A DNA stretch of 64,000 nt from Virgisporangium ochraceum. Lineage in GTDB: Bacteria > Actinomycetota > Actinomycetes > Mycobacteriales > Micromonosporaceae. Numbering within the stretch: the first letter of the stretch is position 1; every line of letters starts with the position of its first letter. Both the position numbers and the translations under genes were made by a program. Location of the stretch: assembly GCF_016863655.1 (NCBI RefSeq), contig NZ_BOPH01000062.1, forward strand, positions 123,342 through 187,341, written 5' to 3'. The notes beneath the pieces were generated by a model that was given only the letters and a program-made list of their open reading frames with translations, did not search any database and was not told the origin of the DNA. Positions 16,614 through 26,312 of the stretch are shown here, piece after piece.

Positions 16614-17186
16614 ATGGCCACGCTGCGGATAGCCCAGGTGCCCGAGGCCGACCGGCTGCTGTCGGCCGACCCGTTGGCGCTGCTGCTCGGCATGCTCTAC
16701 GACCAGCAGTTCCCCATGGAGCGGGCGTTCGCCGGTCCCTACGTGCTGGCCCAGCGCCTCGGCATCACCTCACTCGACGCGACGGCGCTGGCCGCGCTCG
16801 ACCCCGAGACCCTCACCGCGGCGATGGCGACCACGCCGGTGGTCCACCGCTACCCGAAGGCGATGGCCGAGCGCACCCAGGCCGTGTGCCACGTGCTGGT
16901 CGCCTCGTACGACGGCTCCGCCGCCGCGCTGTGGGACACCGCGCCCACCGGCGCCGAGCTGCTGAAGCGGCTCAACGCCCTGCCCGGCTTCGGCAAGCAG
17001 AAGGCGCAGATCTTCGTGGCGCTGCTGGGCAAGCAGCTCGGCGTGCGCCCGCCGGGCTGGGAGGAGGCGGCGGGCGCGTACGCCGAGGACGGCTCGTTCC
17101 GCTCGGTCGCCGACGTCACGGGTCCGGAGGCCCTGGAGAAGGTGCGGGCCTTCAAAAAGGAGCAGAAGGCGGCCGCCAAGGCTTGA
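16614..17186 (+). CDS. HhH-GPD-type base-excision repair-like protein
   Basis: This 190-aa protein contains a helix-hairpin-helix segment LNALPGFGKQKAQIF (about residues 120-137), as in HhH-GPD DNA glycosylases. It is shorter than classical glycosylases, and the C-terminal iron-sulfur cluster Cys are absent. The N-terminal half is helical with DQQFPMERAF, which is typical of a conserved actinobacterial subgroup. ATG 16614 is chosen because the aligned homologous part begins there. Substrate and even glycosylase activity are unproven. Confidence 0.8.
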   Translation: MATLRIAQVPEADRLLSADPLALLLGMLYDQQFPMERAFAGPYVLAQRLGITSLDATALAALDPETLTAAMATTPVVHRYPKAMAERTQAVCHVLVASYDGSAAALWDTAPTGAELLKRLNALPGFGKQKAQIFVALLGKQLGVRPPGWEEAAGAYAEDGSFRSVADVTGPEALEKVRAFKKEQKAAAKA

Positions 17187-17228
17187 CCTCGGCCAGGTGG
17201 TCGTCGTGGTCGATCGGGTCGGCCGGCG

Positions 17229-17438
17229 TCAGCGCGCGGAGGTGTAACCCGATCGACTGAAAATCGGTCGGTGCCTGGTCTCCGGGTAGATGCCGCTCCG
17301 GCGGCTCTCGCTCTTGACCAGGTCGACGACCTCCTGCAGCGTCGGCACCTCGAACAGCCCGTCGTACGCGGTGGTGCCGGGCCGCACGGCCGGCAGCCGC
17401 TCCACCGCGCGCAGCCGTTTCAGCTCGGCGAGCGGAAT
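17229..17438 (-). pseudogene. Relic of a glycerophosphodiester phosphodiesterase gene
   Basis: About 70 codons of an internal GlpQ/GDPD segment survive: LAELKRLRAVERLPA, a TAYDGLFEVPTLQEVV block and GIYPETRH are recognisable GDPD stretches. The full enzyme has more than 300 residues. The catalytic N-terminal HRG motif and the C-terminal half are not present nearby. The open frame continues upstream to 17594 with unrelated residues. Confidence 0.75.
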
Positions 17439-17635
17439 TCCTTGGTGAACCATCCGATGACGGCTCATCGCGAGGACGCCGGGCAGTCTTCTATGCACTC
17501 TCAACCCCTTTGCCGGACGCGGGACGCATCGATCGCGCACGATACGGAGCCGTGGTGGCCGGTGGGCTGCCGTCATCGGAAGCTCCGTCGTCACCCTGGG
17601 TCGCGGGCGCTACCGGGTGGCCCTAAGCTTCCTGC

Positions 17636-18028
17636 GTGCTCAAGGGATTCAAGGACTTCATCTCGCGCGGCAACGTCATCGACCTTGCCGTCGGCGTTGT
17701 CATCGGCGCCGCCTTCACGGCCGTCGTCACCGCACTCACCACGTCGTTCCTCAAGCCGGCGATCCAGTTGATGGGCGGCGGCAAGGAACTGGCCGGAACC
17801 TGGAAGGTCCGCGAGGTCGTCTTCGACTGGGCCGGCTTCATCAACGCGTGCATCGCGTTCCTGCTGACCGCGCTCGCCCTGTACTTCCTGGTCGTGCTCC
17901 CGATGAACAAGCTCGCCGAGCGTCGCAAGCGCGGCGAGGAGCCCGAGCCCGAGGCCCCGGCCGAGGACATCCGGCTGCTCACCGAGATCCGCGACGCGCT
18001 CATCGCCCAGCAGCACCGCCGCATGTGA
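17636..18028 (+). CDS. mscL: Large-conductance mechanosensitive channel MscL
   Basis: This 130-aa membrane channel opens under hypo-osmotic shock to release solutes. The N-terminal MLKGFKDFISRGNVIDLAVG is the family signature, followed by helix 1, a periplasmic loop, helix 2 and a cytoplasmic helix (EDIRLLTEIRDAL). GTG 17636 starts directly at the signature. A long hairpin follows the stop, so it is probably monocistronic. Confidence 0.95.
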   Translation: MLKGFKDFISRGNVIDLAVGVVIGAAFTAVVTALTTSFLKPAIQLMGGGKELAGTWKVREVVFDWAGFINACIAFLLTALALYFLVVLPMNKLAERRKRGEEPEPEAPAEDIRLLTEIRDALIAQQHRRM

Positions 18029-18041
18029 TCCTCGCCGTCAT

Positions 18042-18086
18042 CCGCTCGCCCAACCGACGCGTTCGTGCCGTCGGCTGGGCGAGCGG
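18042..18086 (+). terminator. Hairpin terminator after mscL
   Basis: CCGCTCGCCCA (18042-18052) pairs with TGGGCGAGCGG (18076-18086), and CCGACG pairs with CGTCGG inside it, forming a stem of about 17 bp with one mismatch. It lies between mscL and the DUF3099 gene. Confidence 0.65.
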
Positions 18087-18112
18087 CGGGTGACGGTGCA
18101 AGACTCGACAAC

Positions 18113-18460
18113 GTGCGACGCAGCCGACCCGCGTTGGTCATCACCGATGCGGCGCAGAACCCCGCCGACGAGCTCCGCCGGCGCCAGACCCGCTACATCG
18201 TGATGATGCTCGTCCGGGCCGGGTGCCTGATCCTGGCCGCCGTGCTGGCGATGGCGCACGTCCCGCTGCTGGCCCTGTGGGTGTCCCTGTGCCTGGTGGG
18301 CGCTGTGCTCCTGCCCTGGCTCGCGGTGATCCTCGCCAACGACCGCGGCCCCCGGCCGGAGTACAAGCTGGCCAACCGCTTCCGCCGCCCGACCCCGCAG
18401 CCCCCGGCCCAGCGCACCCTCCCCCAGCGCGAGCACCCCCGCATAATCGACGCCGACTGA
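18113..18460 (+). CDS. DUF3099 membrane protein
   Basis: This 115-aa protein matches the actinobacterial DUF3099 pattern: VITDAAQNP near the N-terminus, RRQTRYIVMM, two membrane helices (about 30-75) and the conserved LPWLAVILAND. The function is unknown. GTG 18113 is set by the start of the conserved block. It is the last plus-strand gene before a repeat-rich convergent intergenic region. Confidence 0.82.
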   Translation: MRRSRPALVITDAAQNPADELRRRQTRYIVMMLVRAGCLILAAVLAMAHVPLLALWVSLCLVGAVLLPWLAVILANDRGPRPEYKLANRFRRPTPQPPAQRTLPQREHPRIIDAD

Positions 18461-18580
18461 CCTCTCACCGCATCGCGCGTCCGCGCTTGCGCGACACGCC
18501 GCGCCGCGCCCTTGCGCGACACACCGTCCGCTCCTCCCGCGACGTGCTGCCCGCTCCCGTGCCGCGCCGCGCCGCCCGGC

Positions 18581-18660
18581 TCCCGCGACGTGCCGCTCGC
18601 TCCCGCGACGTGCCGCCCGGCTCCCGCGACGTGCCGCTCGCTCCCGCGACGTGCCGCGCC
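18581..18660. repeat. Tandem repeat of about 20-21 bp, four copies
   Basis: TCCCGCGACGTGCCGC starts at 18581, 18601, 18622 and 18642, with alternating spacers TCGC and CCGGC. Confidence 0.8.
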
Positions 18661-18754
18661 GCCCCCGCCCGCTCCTGCACCGCCACCCCGGCCCCGCGCC
18701 CCGCTCCCGCGTAGCGCCGCCGCCCCGCGCCGCCCCGCGGCGCACCGCGTGTGT

Positions 18755-18826
18755 CGATCTTGCAGTTGTGGCCCCTTATAAATCATCGGAAAGCGCCATA
18801 AAAGGGCGGCCACAACTGCAAGATCG
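18755..18826. repeat. 72-bp inverted-repeat element, copy 1
   Basis: Arms CGATCTTGCAGTTGTGGCC (18755-18773) and its exact complement (18808-18826) enclose a 34-base loop. The same arms and the same loop length occur at 23701-23772. Both lie between convergent genes. Confidence 0.9.
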
Positions 18827-19127
18827 GCGCGGACGCGGTAGCAGCGACGTGCGGACGGGTTTGCGTGCGGGGACGGGGATGGTGTCGGTGGCGCGTTCGG
18901 GTTCGGCGGCGGGACTGCAGGCCTGGGTAGCGCGTGCGGGTGTGGTGGCGGGGCTGGGAGCCTGGGTGGGGCGTGCGGACCTCGGTGGCGTGCGGGCCCA
19001 GGTGGCGCGCGTGCGGCCGTGGCGCCACGCCGCCCGTAGCCGTGCCACGCCGCCCGTAGCCGTGCCGCCCTGTCGACGCCACCCACCGGGGCGGGCAGGA
19101 GGGCGCAGGGGCAGGTGCGGGGAGGCG

Positions 19128-19997
19128 CTACGGGCGGGCGCCCACCCGTGAAACCGCCTCCGCGCCCCGCAGTGCGCCAGCCCGCATGGCCGCCTCGGCG
19201 TCGGCGCCGGCCAGCCTGGCCGCCAGGTAGCCGGCGGCGAAGGCGTCGCCCGCGCCGGTCGGGTCGGCCACCTCGGCCGGGGCTGGTGGGACGGCCAGCG
19301 TCCGCGTGCCGTCGGACCAGATTGCGCCAGCGGCGCCGTGCTTGAGCACTACCTCGCCGCCGAAGGTGGTGGCCACATGGGACGCACCCGGGTCGGGGGC
19401 CTCCGGTGGGGAGCCGAGGATCGCCCGCGCCTCGTCGGCGTTTGCGAACAGGACGCGCGCTGCGCCGGTCCAGGACAGGAAAGTGGAACCACCGACGGAG
19501 CGCAACGGCGCCGCGGACGCCGCGTCGACGGACGCCGTCGCACCGGCCGCCGTGACCGCGGCGATGCCGGCGGCGCGCGTGCGGGGGTCGAAGAACGTGT
19601 AGCCGGAGACGTGCACCAGCGCGGCACCCGCCAGCACCGGCTCGACGTCGGCCGGGGTGAGCAGGGCGTTGGCGCCTCTGTCGGCGAGCATCGTGCGGTC
19701 GCCGCCACCGGAGAGGACCACGATCGAGCCGCTCGTCGCGCCCGGAGCGACCCGCACCGCGCACCGCACGCCCAGCGAGCGCAGCTCGGCCAGCCGTGCC
19801 TCGCCGGCCGCGTCGTCGCCGACGACACCGACCAGGGTCACGTCGACGCCCAGGTGCGCCAGCCACGCCGCGGTGTTCGCGGCCGACCCGCCTCCGGTGA
19901 TCGTGATCCGCGCGTCGGTGTCGGAGCCCGGAGCCAGCGGCGGCCCGTGGACCGCCACGATGTCGGTGACCACGTCGCCGACGACGACCACCGTCAT
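19128..19997 (-). CDS. psuK: PfkB-family carbohydrate kinase, probable pseudouridine kinase
   Basis: This 289-aa sugar/nucleoside kinase has the PfkB signatures: GGGSAANTAAWLAHLG near the N-terminus and the anion-hole motif DPTGAGDAFAAGYL (catalytic Asp) near residue 240. It overlaps the psuG stop as ATGA, so it is translated with it. In known pathways PsuK phosphorylates pseudouridine and PsuG splits the product into uracil and ribose 5-phosphate. The PsuK assignment rests on this neighbour. Confidence 0.85.
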   Translation of the reverse strand: MTVVVVGDVVTDIVAVHGPPLAPGSDTDARITITGGGSAANTAAWLAHLGVDVTLVGVVGDDAAGEARLAELRSLGVRCAVRVAPGATSGSIVVLSGGGDRTMLADRGANALLTPADVEPVLAGAALVHVSGYTFFDPRTRAAGIAAVTAAGATASVDAASAAPLRSVGGSTFLSWTGAARVLFANADEARAILGSPPEAPDPGASHVATTFGGEVVLKHGAAGAIWSDGTRTLAVPPAPAEVADPTGAGDAFAAGYLAARLAGADAEAAMRAGALRGAEAVSRVGARP

Positions 19998-20875
19998 CCG
20001 AGTGCGGTGGCGATCTGCGCGCCCAGCGAGGCGTTGCGCAGGATGATGCGGATGTTCGCGGCCAGGCTGGCGCCGCCGGTGGCGGCGTGGAAATGGGCCA
20101 GCAGGTACGGGGTGACGTCCTTGCCGGTGATCCGGCCACGGGTGAGGCCGGCCATCGCCTCGGCGAGCACGCGGTCGTGCAGCGCCGGGTCGATCTGCTC
20201 GTCGGCGGGCAACGGGTTCGCGACCAGCACGGCCGCGTCCGACACGCGGGCCCGGAGTACCTCGGCGACCTCCGCCGGCGACGACGCCGACCAGTCCAGG
20301 CCGAAGCCGGAGTCGCGCAGGTAGAAACCGGGGAAGCGGTCGGTGCGGTAGCCGAGCACGGTGATGCCGAGCGTTTCCAGCCGCTCCAGGGTCGCGCCCA
20401 CGTCGAGGATCGACTTCACGCCGGCGCACACCACCGCGATCGGGGTGCGGGCCAGCGTGCTCAGGTCGGCCGACTCGTCGAACGGCGCGTCGCGGTGGAC
20501 GCCGCCGAGTCCGCCGGTGGCGAAGACCGCGATGCCCGCGCGCGCGGCCAGCGTCGCGGTCGCGGCCACCGTCGTCGCGCCGTCAGCTTTTTTCATGGAC
20601 GCGGGTGCGAGGTCACGGACCGACAACTTGACGACGCCGTCGGCGGTGGCGAGGTGCTCGATCTCGGCGTCGGAGAGCCCCACGACGAGCCGCCCGCCGA
20701 TCATGCCGATCGTGGCCGGCACCGCGCCTGCCGCCTCGACGGTCTTCTCGATCTCGCGGGCCACCCGCAGGTTGTCGGGCCGGGGCAGACCGTGCGAGAT
20801 GATCGTGCTCTCCAGTGCCACCACCGGGCGCCCGGCGGACAACGCCGCCTCGACCCGCGAACCCAAGCTGATCAC
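19994..20875 (-). CDS. psuG: Pseudouridine-5'-phosphate glycosidase
   Basis: This 293-aa enzyme is the PsuG/IndA family lyase that cleaves the C-C bond of pseudouridine 5'-phosphate. Conserved blocks ALESTIISHGLPRPDN, PATIGMIGGR, FATGGLGGVHR and GYRTDRFPGFY are all present, and the length is normal. The GTG start at 20875 lies just before the first conserved strand. The gene leads the psuG-psuK pair. Confidence 0.95.
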   Translation of the reverse strand: MISLGSRVEAALSAGRPVVALESTIISHGLPRPDNLRVAREIEKTVEAAGAVPATIGMIGGRLVVGLSDAEIEHLATADGVVKLSVRDLAPASMKKADGATTVAATATLAARAGIAVFATGGLGGVHRDAPFDESADLSTLARTPIAVVCAGVKSILDVGATLERLETLGITVLGYRTDRFPGFYLRDSGFGLDWSASSPAEVAEVLRARVSDAAVLVANPLPADEQIDPALHDRVLAEAMAGLTRGRITGKDVTPYLLAHFHAATGGASLAANIRIILRNASLGAQIATALG

Positions 20876-20930
20876 GGAAGCGAATTTACCGGCTGACAGG
20901 CCCCGGCCGCCGGTGGAAGGATGCGCGGCC

Positions 20931-21506
20931 ATGGGGGTACTCGCTCGTCGGATCGTCGGTTGGGTGCTGCTGGTGCTGGCGGTGCTGCTGTTGGTGCTGT
21001 TCGTGCTCGGCACGTGGAACCCGGCCGACCTGGTGGTGTTCTGGCGGTACGGCCGCAACCCGGTGCTCGGCGCCGTGATCGTGTTCGGGCTGTTCTTCGT
21101 CGCCAGCTGGCTGGTGATGCCGGTGACCAACGAGGCGGCGCAGCCCTGGCGGGCCCGGGTGCGGATCACGCTCGGGCTCCTGCTGCTGGTCAGCCTCATC
21201 GGGTACGGGCTGTTCGGGACCTGGTTCGTCCCCGACTACCGCATCGTGGCCACGTCGCCCGACGGCCAGCGGACGATCGTCATGTACGACCCAGGCACGA
21301 CCCTGCAGCGCCTGCACGTGTGGGCCGGCACGGGCCTCGGCCGGAAGTACGCGGGGGAGATCGGCTACCCGTGCGGCCCCACCGTCGTGACGTTCGAGGG
21401 CACCGACACCGTGCTGATCTCCACCTCGTACCTCGACAAGCGCATCAGCCTCGACCACGGCACCGGCCGGCCGCAGCAGGTGCTCGGTCCGTCCTGCTCC
21501 GGCTGA
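20931..21506 (+). CDS. Hypothetical membrane protein with extracytoplasmic C-terminal domain
   Basis: This 191-aa protein has three hydrophobic helices in the first about 105 residues and then a soluble C-terminal part (about 110-191) with two Cys (GYPCGPT and PSCSG). The pattern suggests an outside domain with one disulfide. I do not recognise the family. It is divergent from psuG, which starts 55 bases away. Confidence 0.75.
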   Translation: MGVLARRIVGWVLLVLAVLLLVLFVLGTWNPADLVVFWRYGRNPVLGAVIVFGLFFVASWLVMPVTNEAAQPWRARVRITLGLLLLVSLIGYGLFGTWFVPDYRIVATSPDGQRTIVMYDPGTTLQRLHVWAGTGLGRKYAGEIGYPCGPTVVTFEGTDTVLISTSYLDKRISLDHGTGRPQQVLGPSCSG

Positions 21507-21539
21507 GCCGGCGCCGGCACCGGCTGGCAGACTGGACGG

Positions 21540-21800
21540 GTGACGACTCCGGAGAAGGGTGGCGACGTCCTCACCGACGAGCGCACCGAAGAAGCCACCG
21601 ACTACCGCTACGACCCCGGCGACGAGGAGCGGTTCTCGCACTACGCGCCGAAGGACAAGATCATGCAGGCCATGATCGAGGGCACGCCGGTGCGGGCACT
21701 GTGCGGCAAGCTCTGGGTGCCTTCGCGTGACCCGAAGCGGTTCCCGGTCTGCCCGGTCTGCAAGGACCTCTACGAGAACGTCGTTCAGAACGACGACTGA
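21540..21800 (+). CDS. DUF3039 protein with zinc-binding Cys pairs
   Basis: This 86-aa protein matches DUF3039: FSHYAPKDKI, GTPVRALCGK, WVP and CPVCKDLYE. CG...CPVC suggests a small zinc ribbon. The function is unknown. GTG 21540 begins the gene. It is followed on the same strand by a DEAD/DEAH helicase after 118 bases, and a functional link is possible but not shown. Confidence 0.85.
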   Translation: MTTPEKGGDVLTDERTEEATDYRYDPGDEERFSHYAPKDKIMQAMIEGTPVRALCGKLWVPSRDPKRFPVCPVCKDLYENVVQNDD

Positions 21801-21918
21801 GCCCTGTGCGCGGCATCCGCCTGGTCGGGTGCCGCGCGGGTAAAATCCCTCGGGACGCCTTCGCGGCTCTGCTCGCCGCGGGGGCGCTGTTTGTGTGCGC
21901 TGTGACCGAAGGGGGCTC

Positions 21919-23658
21919 ATGCCACCGCGCCCGAATCCACAGGACAGCCCGGACCTGCGTGCCTGGCAGCGCAAGGCGCTCGTGGAGTACCTCCGGCGGC
22001 GGAGCGAGGACTTCCTGGCGGTCGCCACCCCTGGCGCCGGCAAGACGACGTTCGCGCTGCGCATCGCCGCCGAGCTGCTCGCCGACGGCACGGTCGAGGC
22101 GGTCACCGTGGTGGCGCCGACGGAGCACCTGAAGGCGCAGTGGGCGTCGGCGGCCGGCCGGGTGGGCATCCACCTCGACCCGACGTTCCGCAACGCCGAC
22201 GTGCACTCCGCGGCCGACTTCCACGGCGCGGTGGTGACGTACGCCCAGGTCGGCATGGCCCCGCAGGTCCACCGGCGGCGCACGATGACCCGCCGCACGC
22301 TGGTGATCCTCGACGAGATCCACCACGCCGGCGACTCCCGCTCGTGGGGCGACGGCATCTACGCCGCGTTCGAGCCCGCTGTACGCCGCCTGGCGCTCAC
22401 CGGCACGCCGTTCCGCACCGACGAGAACCCCATCCCGTTCGTGCGCTACGAGCGCGGCGGAGACGGGCTGCAGCGGTCGAAGTCCGACAGCGTGTACGGG
22501 TACGCCGACGCGCTGCGCGACGGCGTCGTGCGTCCCGTGATCTTCCTGGCCTACTCGGGCGAGACCCGCTGGCGGACCTCCGCCGGCGACGAGCTCGCGG
22601 TGCGGCTCGGCGAGCCCATGACCTCCGACGTCACCGCGCACGCCTGGCGCACCGCCCTGGACCCCAAGGGCGACTGGATGCCGCAGGTGCTGCGCGCCGC
22701 CGACGCCCGCCTGCAGGTCAAGCGCGCCGGTGGCATGCCCGACGCCGGCGGCCTGGTGATCGCCAGCGACCAGAACTCGGCCCGCGCCTACGCCCGGCTG
22801 CTGGAGCGGATCACCGGCGAGAAGGCGGTGGTCGTGCTCTCCGACGACGTGGGCGCCTCGGCCCGCATCGCCTCGTTCGCGCGGGGAGACGAGCGCTGGC
22901 TGGTCGCGGTGCGCATGGTGTCGGAGGGGGTCGACATCCCCCGGCTGGCGGTCGGGGTCTACGCGACGAACGCGTCGACGCCGCTGTTCTTCGCCCAGGC
23001 CATCGGACGCTTCGTGCGGGCCCGCCTGCCCGGCGAGACGGCCACCGTGTTCCTGCCGTCGGTGCCGCACCTGCTGGGGCTGGCGAGCGAGATGGAGGCC
23101 CAGCGCAACCACGTGCTCGGCGAGCCCAAGTCACCCGACGGCTTCGACGACGACCTGCTCGAACGGGCGCAGAAGTCGGAGAAGGCCAGCGGCGAGCTGG
23201 AGAAGAAGTTCGAGTCCCTGTCGTCGTCGGCCGAGCTCGACCAGGTGATCTTCGACGGCGGCACGTTCGGCGTGCCCGCCCAGGCCGGCACGCCCGAGGA
23301 GGAGGAGTACCTCGGCCTGCCCGGGCTGCTCACCCCCGACCAGGTCTCGGCGCTGCTCACCAAGCGCCAGGCGGCCCAGCTGGCGGCGCAGAAGAAGCAG
23401 CGGTCGGCCGCTCCCGCCCCCGCGAACGCCTCCCCGAACGCGGCCCCGGCGTCGGCCGGCCCGCGCACCGCGGGGGAGCGGCGCCTGGCATTACGCCATC
23501 AGCTGAATGCTCTGGTGAACGCCCATCACCACCGGACCGGCCTGCCCCACGGCAAGATCCACGCCGAGCTCCGGCGCCTGTGCGGCGGCCCCCCGAGCGC
23601 CCAGGCCACGATCGAGCAGCTCGAGGAGCGCATAGCAACCGCCCAGACCATGAAGTAA
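21919..23658 (+). CDS. DEAD/DEAH-box helicase (superfamily 2, XPB-like)
   Basis: This 579-aa ATP-dependent helicase has Walker A TPGAGKTTF (about residue 40), the DEAH-type motif DEIHH, motif III LTGTPF, and motifs V/VI in MVSEGVDIPRLAVG and QAIGRFVRAR. A charged coiled segment follows (about 410-440). The C-terminal Ala/Pro linker leads to a small helical domain (RRLALRHQLNALVNAHHHRTG...). The partner DNA process is unknown. ATG 21919 follows a GGGGG stretch. Confidence 0.88.
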   Translation: MPPRPNPQDSPDLRAWQRKALVEYLRRRSEDFLAVATPGAGKTTFALRIAAELLADGTVEAVTVVAPTEHLKAQWASAAGRVGIHLDPTFRNADVHSAADFHGAVVTYAQVGMAPQVHRRRTMTRRTLVILDEIHHAGDSRSWGDGIYAAFEPAVRRLALTGTPFRTDENPIPFVRYERGGDGLQRSKSDSVYGYADALRDGVVRPVIFLAYSGETRWRTSAGDELAVRLGEPMTSDVTAHAWRTALDPKGDWMPQVLRAADARLQVKRAGGMPDAGGLVIASDQNSARAYARLLERITGEKAVVVLSDDVGASARIASFARGDERWLVAVRMVSEGVDIPRLAVGVYATNASTPLFFAQAIGRFVRARLPGETATVFLPSVPHLLGLASEMEAQRNHVLGEPKSPDGFDDDLLERAQKSEKASGELEKKFESLSSSAELDQVIFDGGTFGVPAQAGTPEEEEYLGLPGLLTPDQVSALLTKRQAAQLAAQKKQRSAAPAPANASPNAAPASAGPRTAGERRLALRHQLNALVNAHHHRTGLPHGKIHAELRRLCGGPPSAQATIEQLEERIATAQTMK

Positions 23659-23697
23659 CCGCGCTGCCTGTGGCGCTCCTGCGCGCTCCTCCGCCCC

Positions 23698-23775
23698 CGC
23701 CGATCTTGCAGTTGTGGCCGCACCTATGTGGCGACATGTCGTGTTTTAGGCGGGGCCACAACTGCAAGATCGGCG
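23698..23775. repeat. 72-bp inverted-repeat element, copy 2 (arms extended to 22 bp)
   Basis: The 19-base arm CGATCTTGCAGTTGTGGCC (23701-23719) and its complement (23754-23772) are identical to copy 1. CGC/GCG outside extends the pairing to 22 bp. The 34-base loop has the same length as in copy 1 but an unrelated sequence. Confidence 0.9.
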
Positions 23776-23877
23776 CGCCACTGCCACCCGGCGGCGCGCC
23801 ACCGCCACCCGGCGGCGCGCCACCGCCACCCGGCGGCGCGCCACTGCCACCCGGCGGCGCGCCACCGCCACCCCGGC
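23772..23877. repeat. 21-bp tandem repeat, five copies
   Basis: The unit starts GGCGCGCCAC(T/C)GCCACCC and ends GGC. Four units are 21 bp and the last is 22 bp. It abuts the right arm of the inverted repeat. Confidence 0.85.
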
Positions 23878-23973
23878 GGCGCGGCGCGTCGGCGGCGCGC
23901 TCACCCTCGTCGGATCGCCGCCTGGGCCTCGCCCCGGGCAGGATCCGCCCGGCACGCCCTGGCGGACAGCAGA

Positions 23974-24006
23974 AGGCCCCCGGAGCACTCGCGGCTCCGG
24001 GGGCCT
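23974..24006. terminator. Strong hairpin terminator
   Basis: A perfect 13-bp stem (AGGCCCCCGGAGC with its complement) closes a 7-base loop. It lies between the convergent helicase and DUF7455-like genes. No U-tract follows on either strand. Confidence 0.65.
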
Positions 24007-24096
24007 CTGTCGGTACAGGTGCCGTGACGAGGGCTTCCGGTGCGAAGCGCCGAAGCGCCCCCGTCGGGTGCCGGCGCTGGGCGCCGGCCGGGTATG

Positions 24097-24330
24097 TCAG
24101 TTGGGCTTGAGGTCGTGCCCGCGCCACGTGAAGTCGGACGCGACCGCTACCTCAACCGCGATCTTCACCAGTTCTTCCGCGTACTTGTTGGCGTGATGTC
24201 CGCAGAAAATCAGCTCGCCACCTTCGGCCAGCCGGACCCGCAGCTTTGCGGCTGCGCTGCATCGGTCGCACCGTTCATCGGCGGCGAAGGGCGCCACCGT
24301 TTCCGGCGGCGGCGTGAGGGTCGGGGTCAT
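24097..24330 (-). CDS. Small zinc-ribbon-like protein (DUF7455 type)
   Basis: This 77-aa protein contains CDRC and, about 20 residues later, CGHH, a likely zinc site, followed by a conserved helix ANKYAEELVK. Such proteins are commonly found near the principal sigma factor gene in actinobacteria, as here. The function is unknown. ATG 24330 has an AGGAGG-type site upstream. Confidence 0.8.
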   Translation of the reverse strand: MTPTLTPPPETVAPFAADERCDRCSAAAKLRVRLAEGGELIFCGHHANKYAEELVKIAVEVAVASDFTWRGHDLKPN

Positions 24331-24380
24331 CGCCTACCTCCTATCGTCACCGACGTTGTAGAACCTCGGGTTCCTTGCTA

Positions 24381-24410
24381 CCACGTCACCATCAACAACA
24401 GGTGACGTGG
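24381..24410. terminator. Hairpin between sigA and the DUF7455-like gene
   Basis: CCACGTCACC and GGTGACGTGG are perfect 10-bp arms with a 10-base loop. It sits downstream of sigA and about 50 bases before the next minus-strand gene, so it could be a terminator or an operator. Confidence 0.55.
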
Positions 24411-24482
24411 CATCGTTCCCGCCTTACCCACGGGATGCGGATCACATTCCGGGGAGGCCTGAACGCAATCATGACACCACGG

Positions 24483-26072
<1,590 letters not shown>

Positions 26073-26312
26073 GAAGCGACCTTCCCGTGTCTTTCAGCTC
26101 GCGGGCTTGGCGGTGGGCCGGGCCTCGCGTCGAGCGGGCGTGCATAAAAACGGCGGACCCGGGCAGGGGAGGACCGAACTCGGGGGCCGGGTGGTGGTCT
26201 GTCGTCCCGGGCCTTGAAGCACGGGCAGGGGTGAATTGTAACGCCGCCGTCCCGGATCCTCCGACCACGCCGCCGCGCGCCCCGCGAACCCGTCCTGCCA
26301 GGATGGACATCC

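Larger units (their letters stand above)
18461..19127. other. Gene-free repeat-rich intergenic region
   Basis: No frame here has the composition or motifs of a protein. From 18581 to 18660 there are four near-copies of a 20-21 bp unit containing TCCCGCGACGTGCCGC, with a fifth partial copy near 18535. An inverted repeat occupies 18755-18826. From about 19020 a 20-bp unit (CCACGCCGCCCGTAGCCGTG) is present twice. The flanking genes converge on it. Confidence 0.7.
23659..24096. other. Gene-free intergenic region with inverted repeat, tandem repeats and terminator
   Basis: No supported gene is present. From left to right it holds the second 72-bp inverted repeat (23698-23775 including the extended ends), five 21-bp tandem units (23772-23877), low-complexity GC-rich sequence and a strong hairpin (23974-24006). 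The flanking genes converge. Confidence 0.75.

Noticed and set aside
18755..18826. Insertion sequence end
   Set aside because: There are inverted arms but no transposase frame and the element is only 72 bp. A transposon end cannot be claimed; it is kept as an inverted-repeat family.
18461..19127. Several open frames in the repeat-rich gap
   Set aside because: They arise from tandem GC-rich repeats, lack ribosome-binding sites and show only Arg/Ala/Pro low complexity.
23772..23877. CRISPR array
   Set aside because: The units are directly adjacent without spacers and no cas genes are present; it is a simple tandem repeat.
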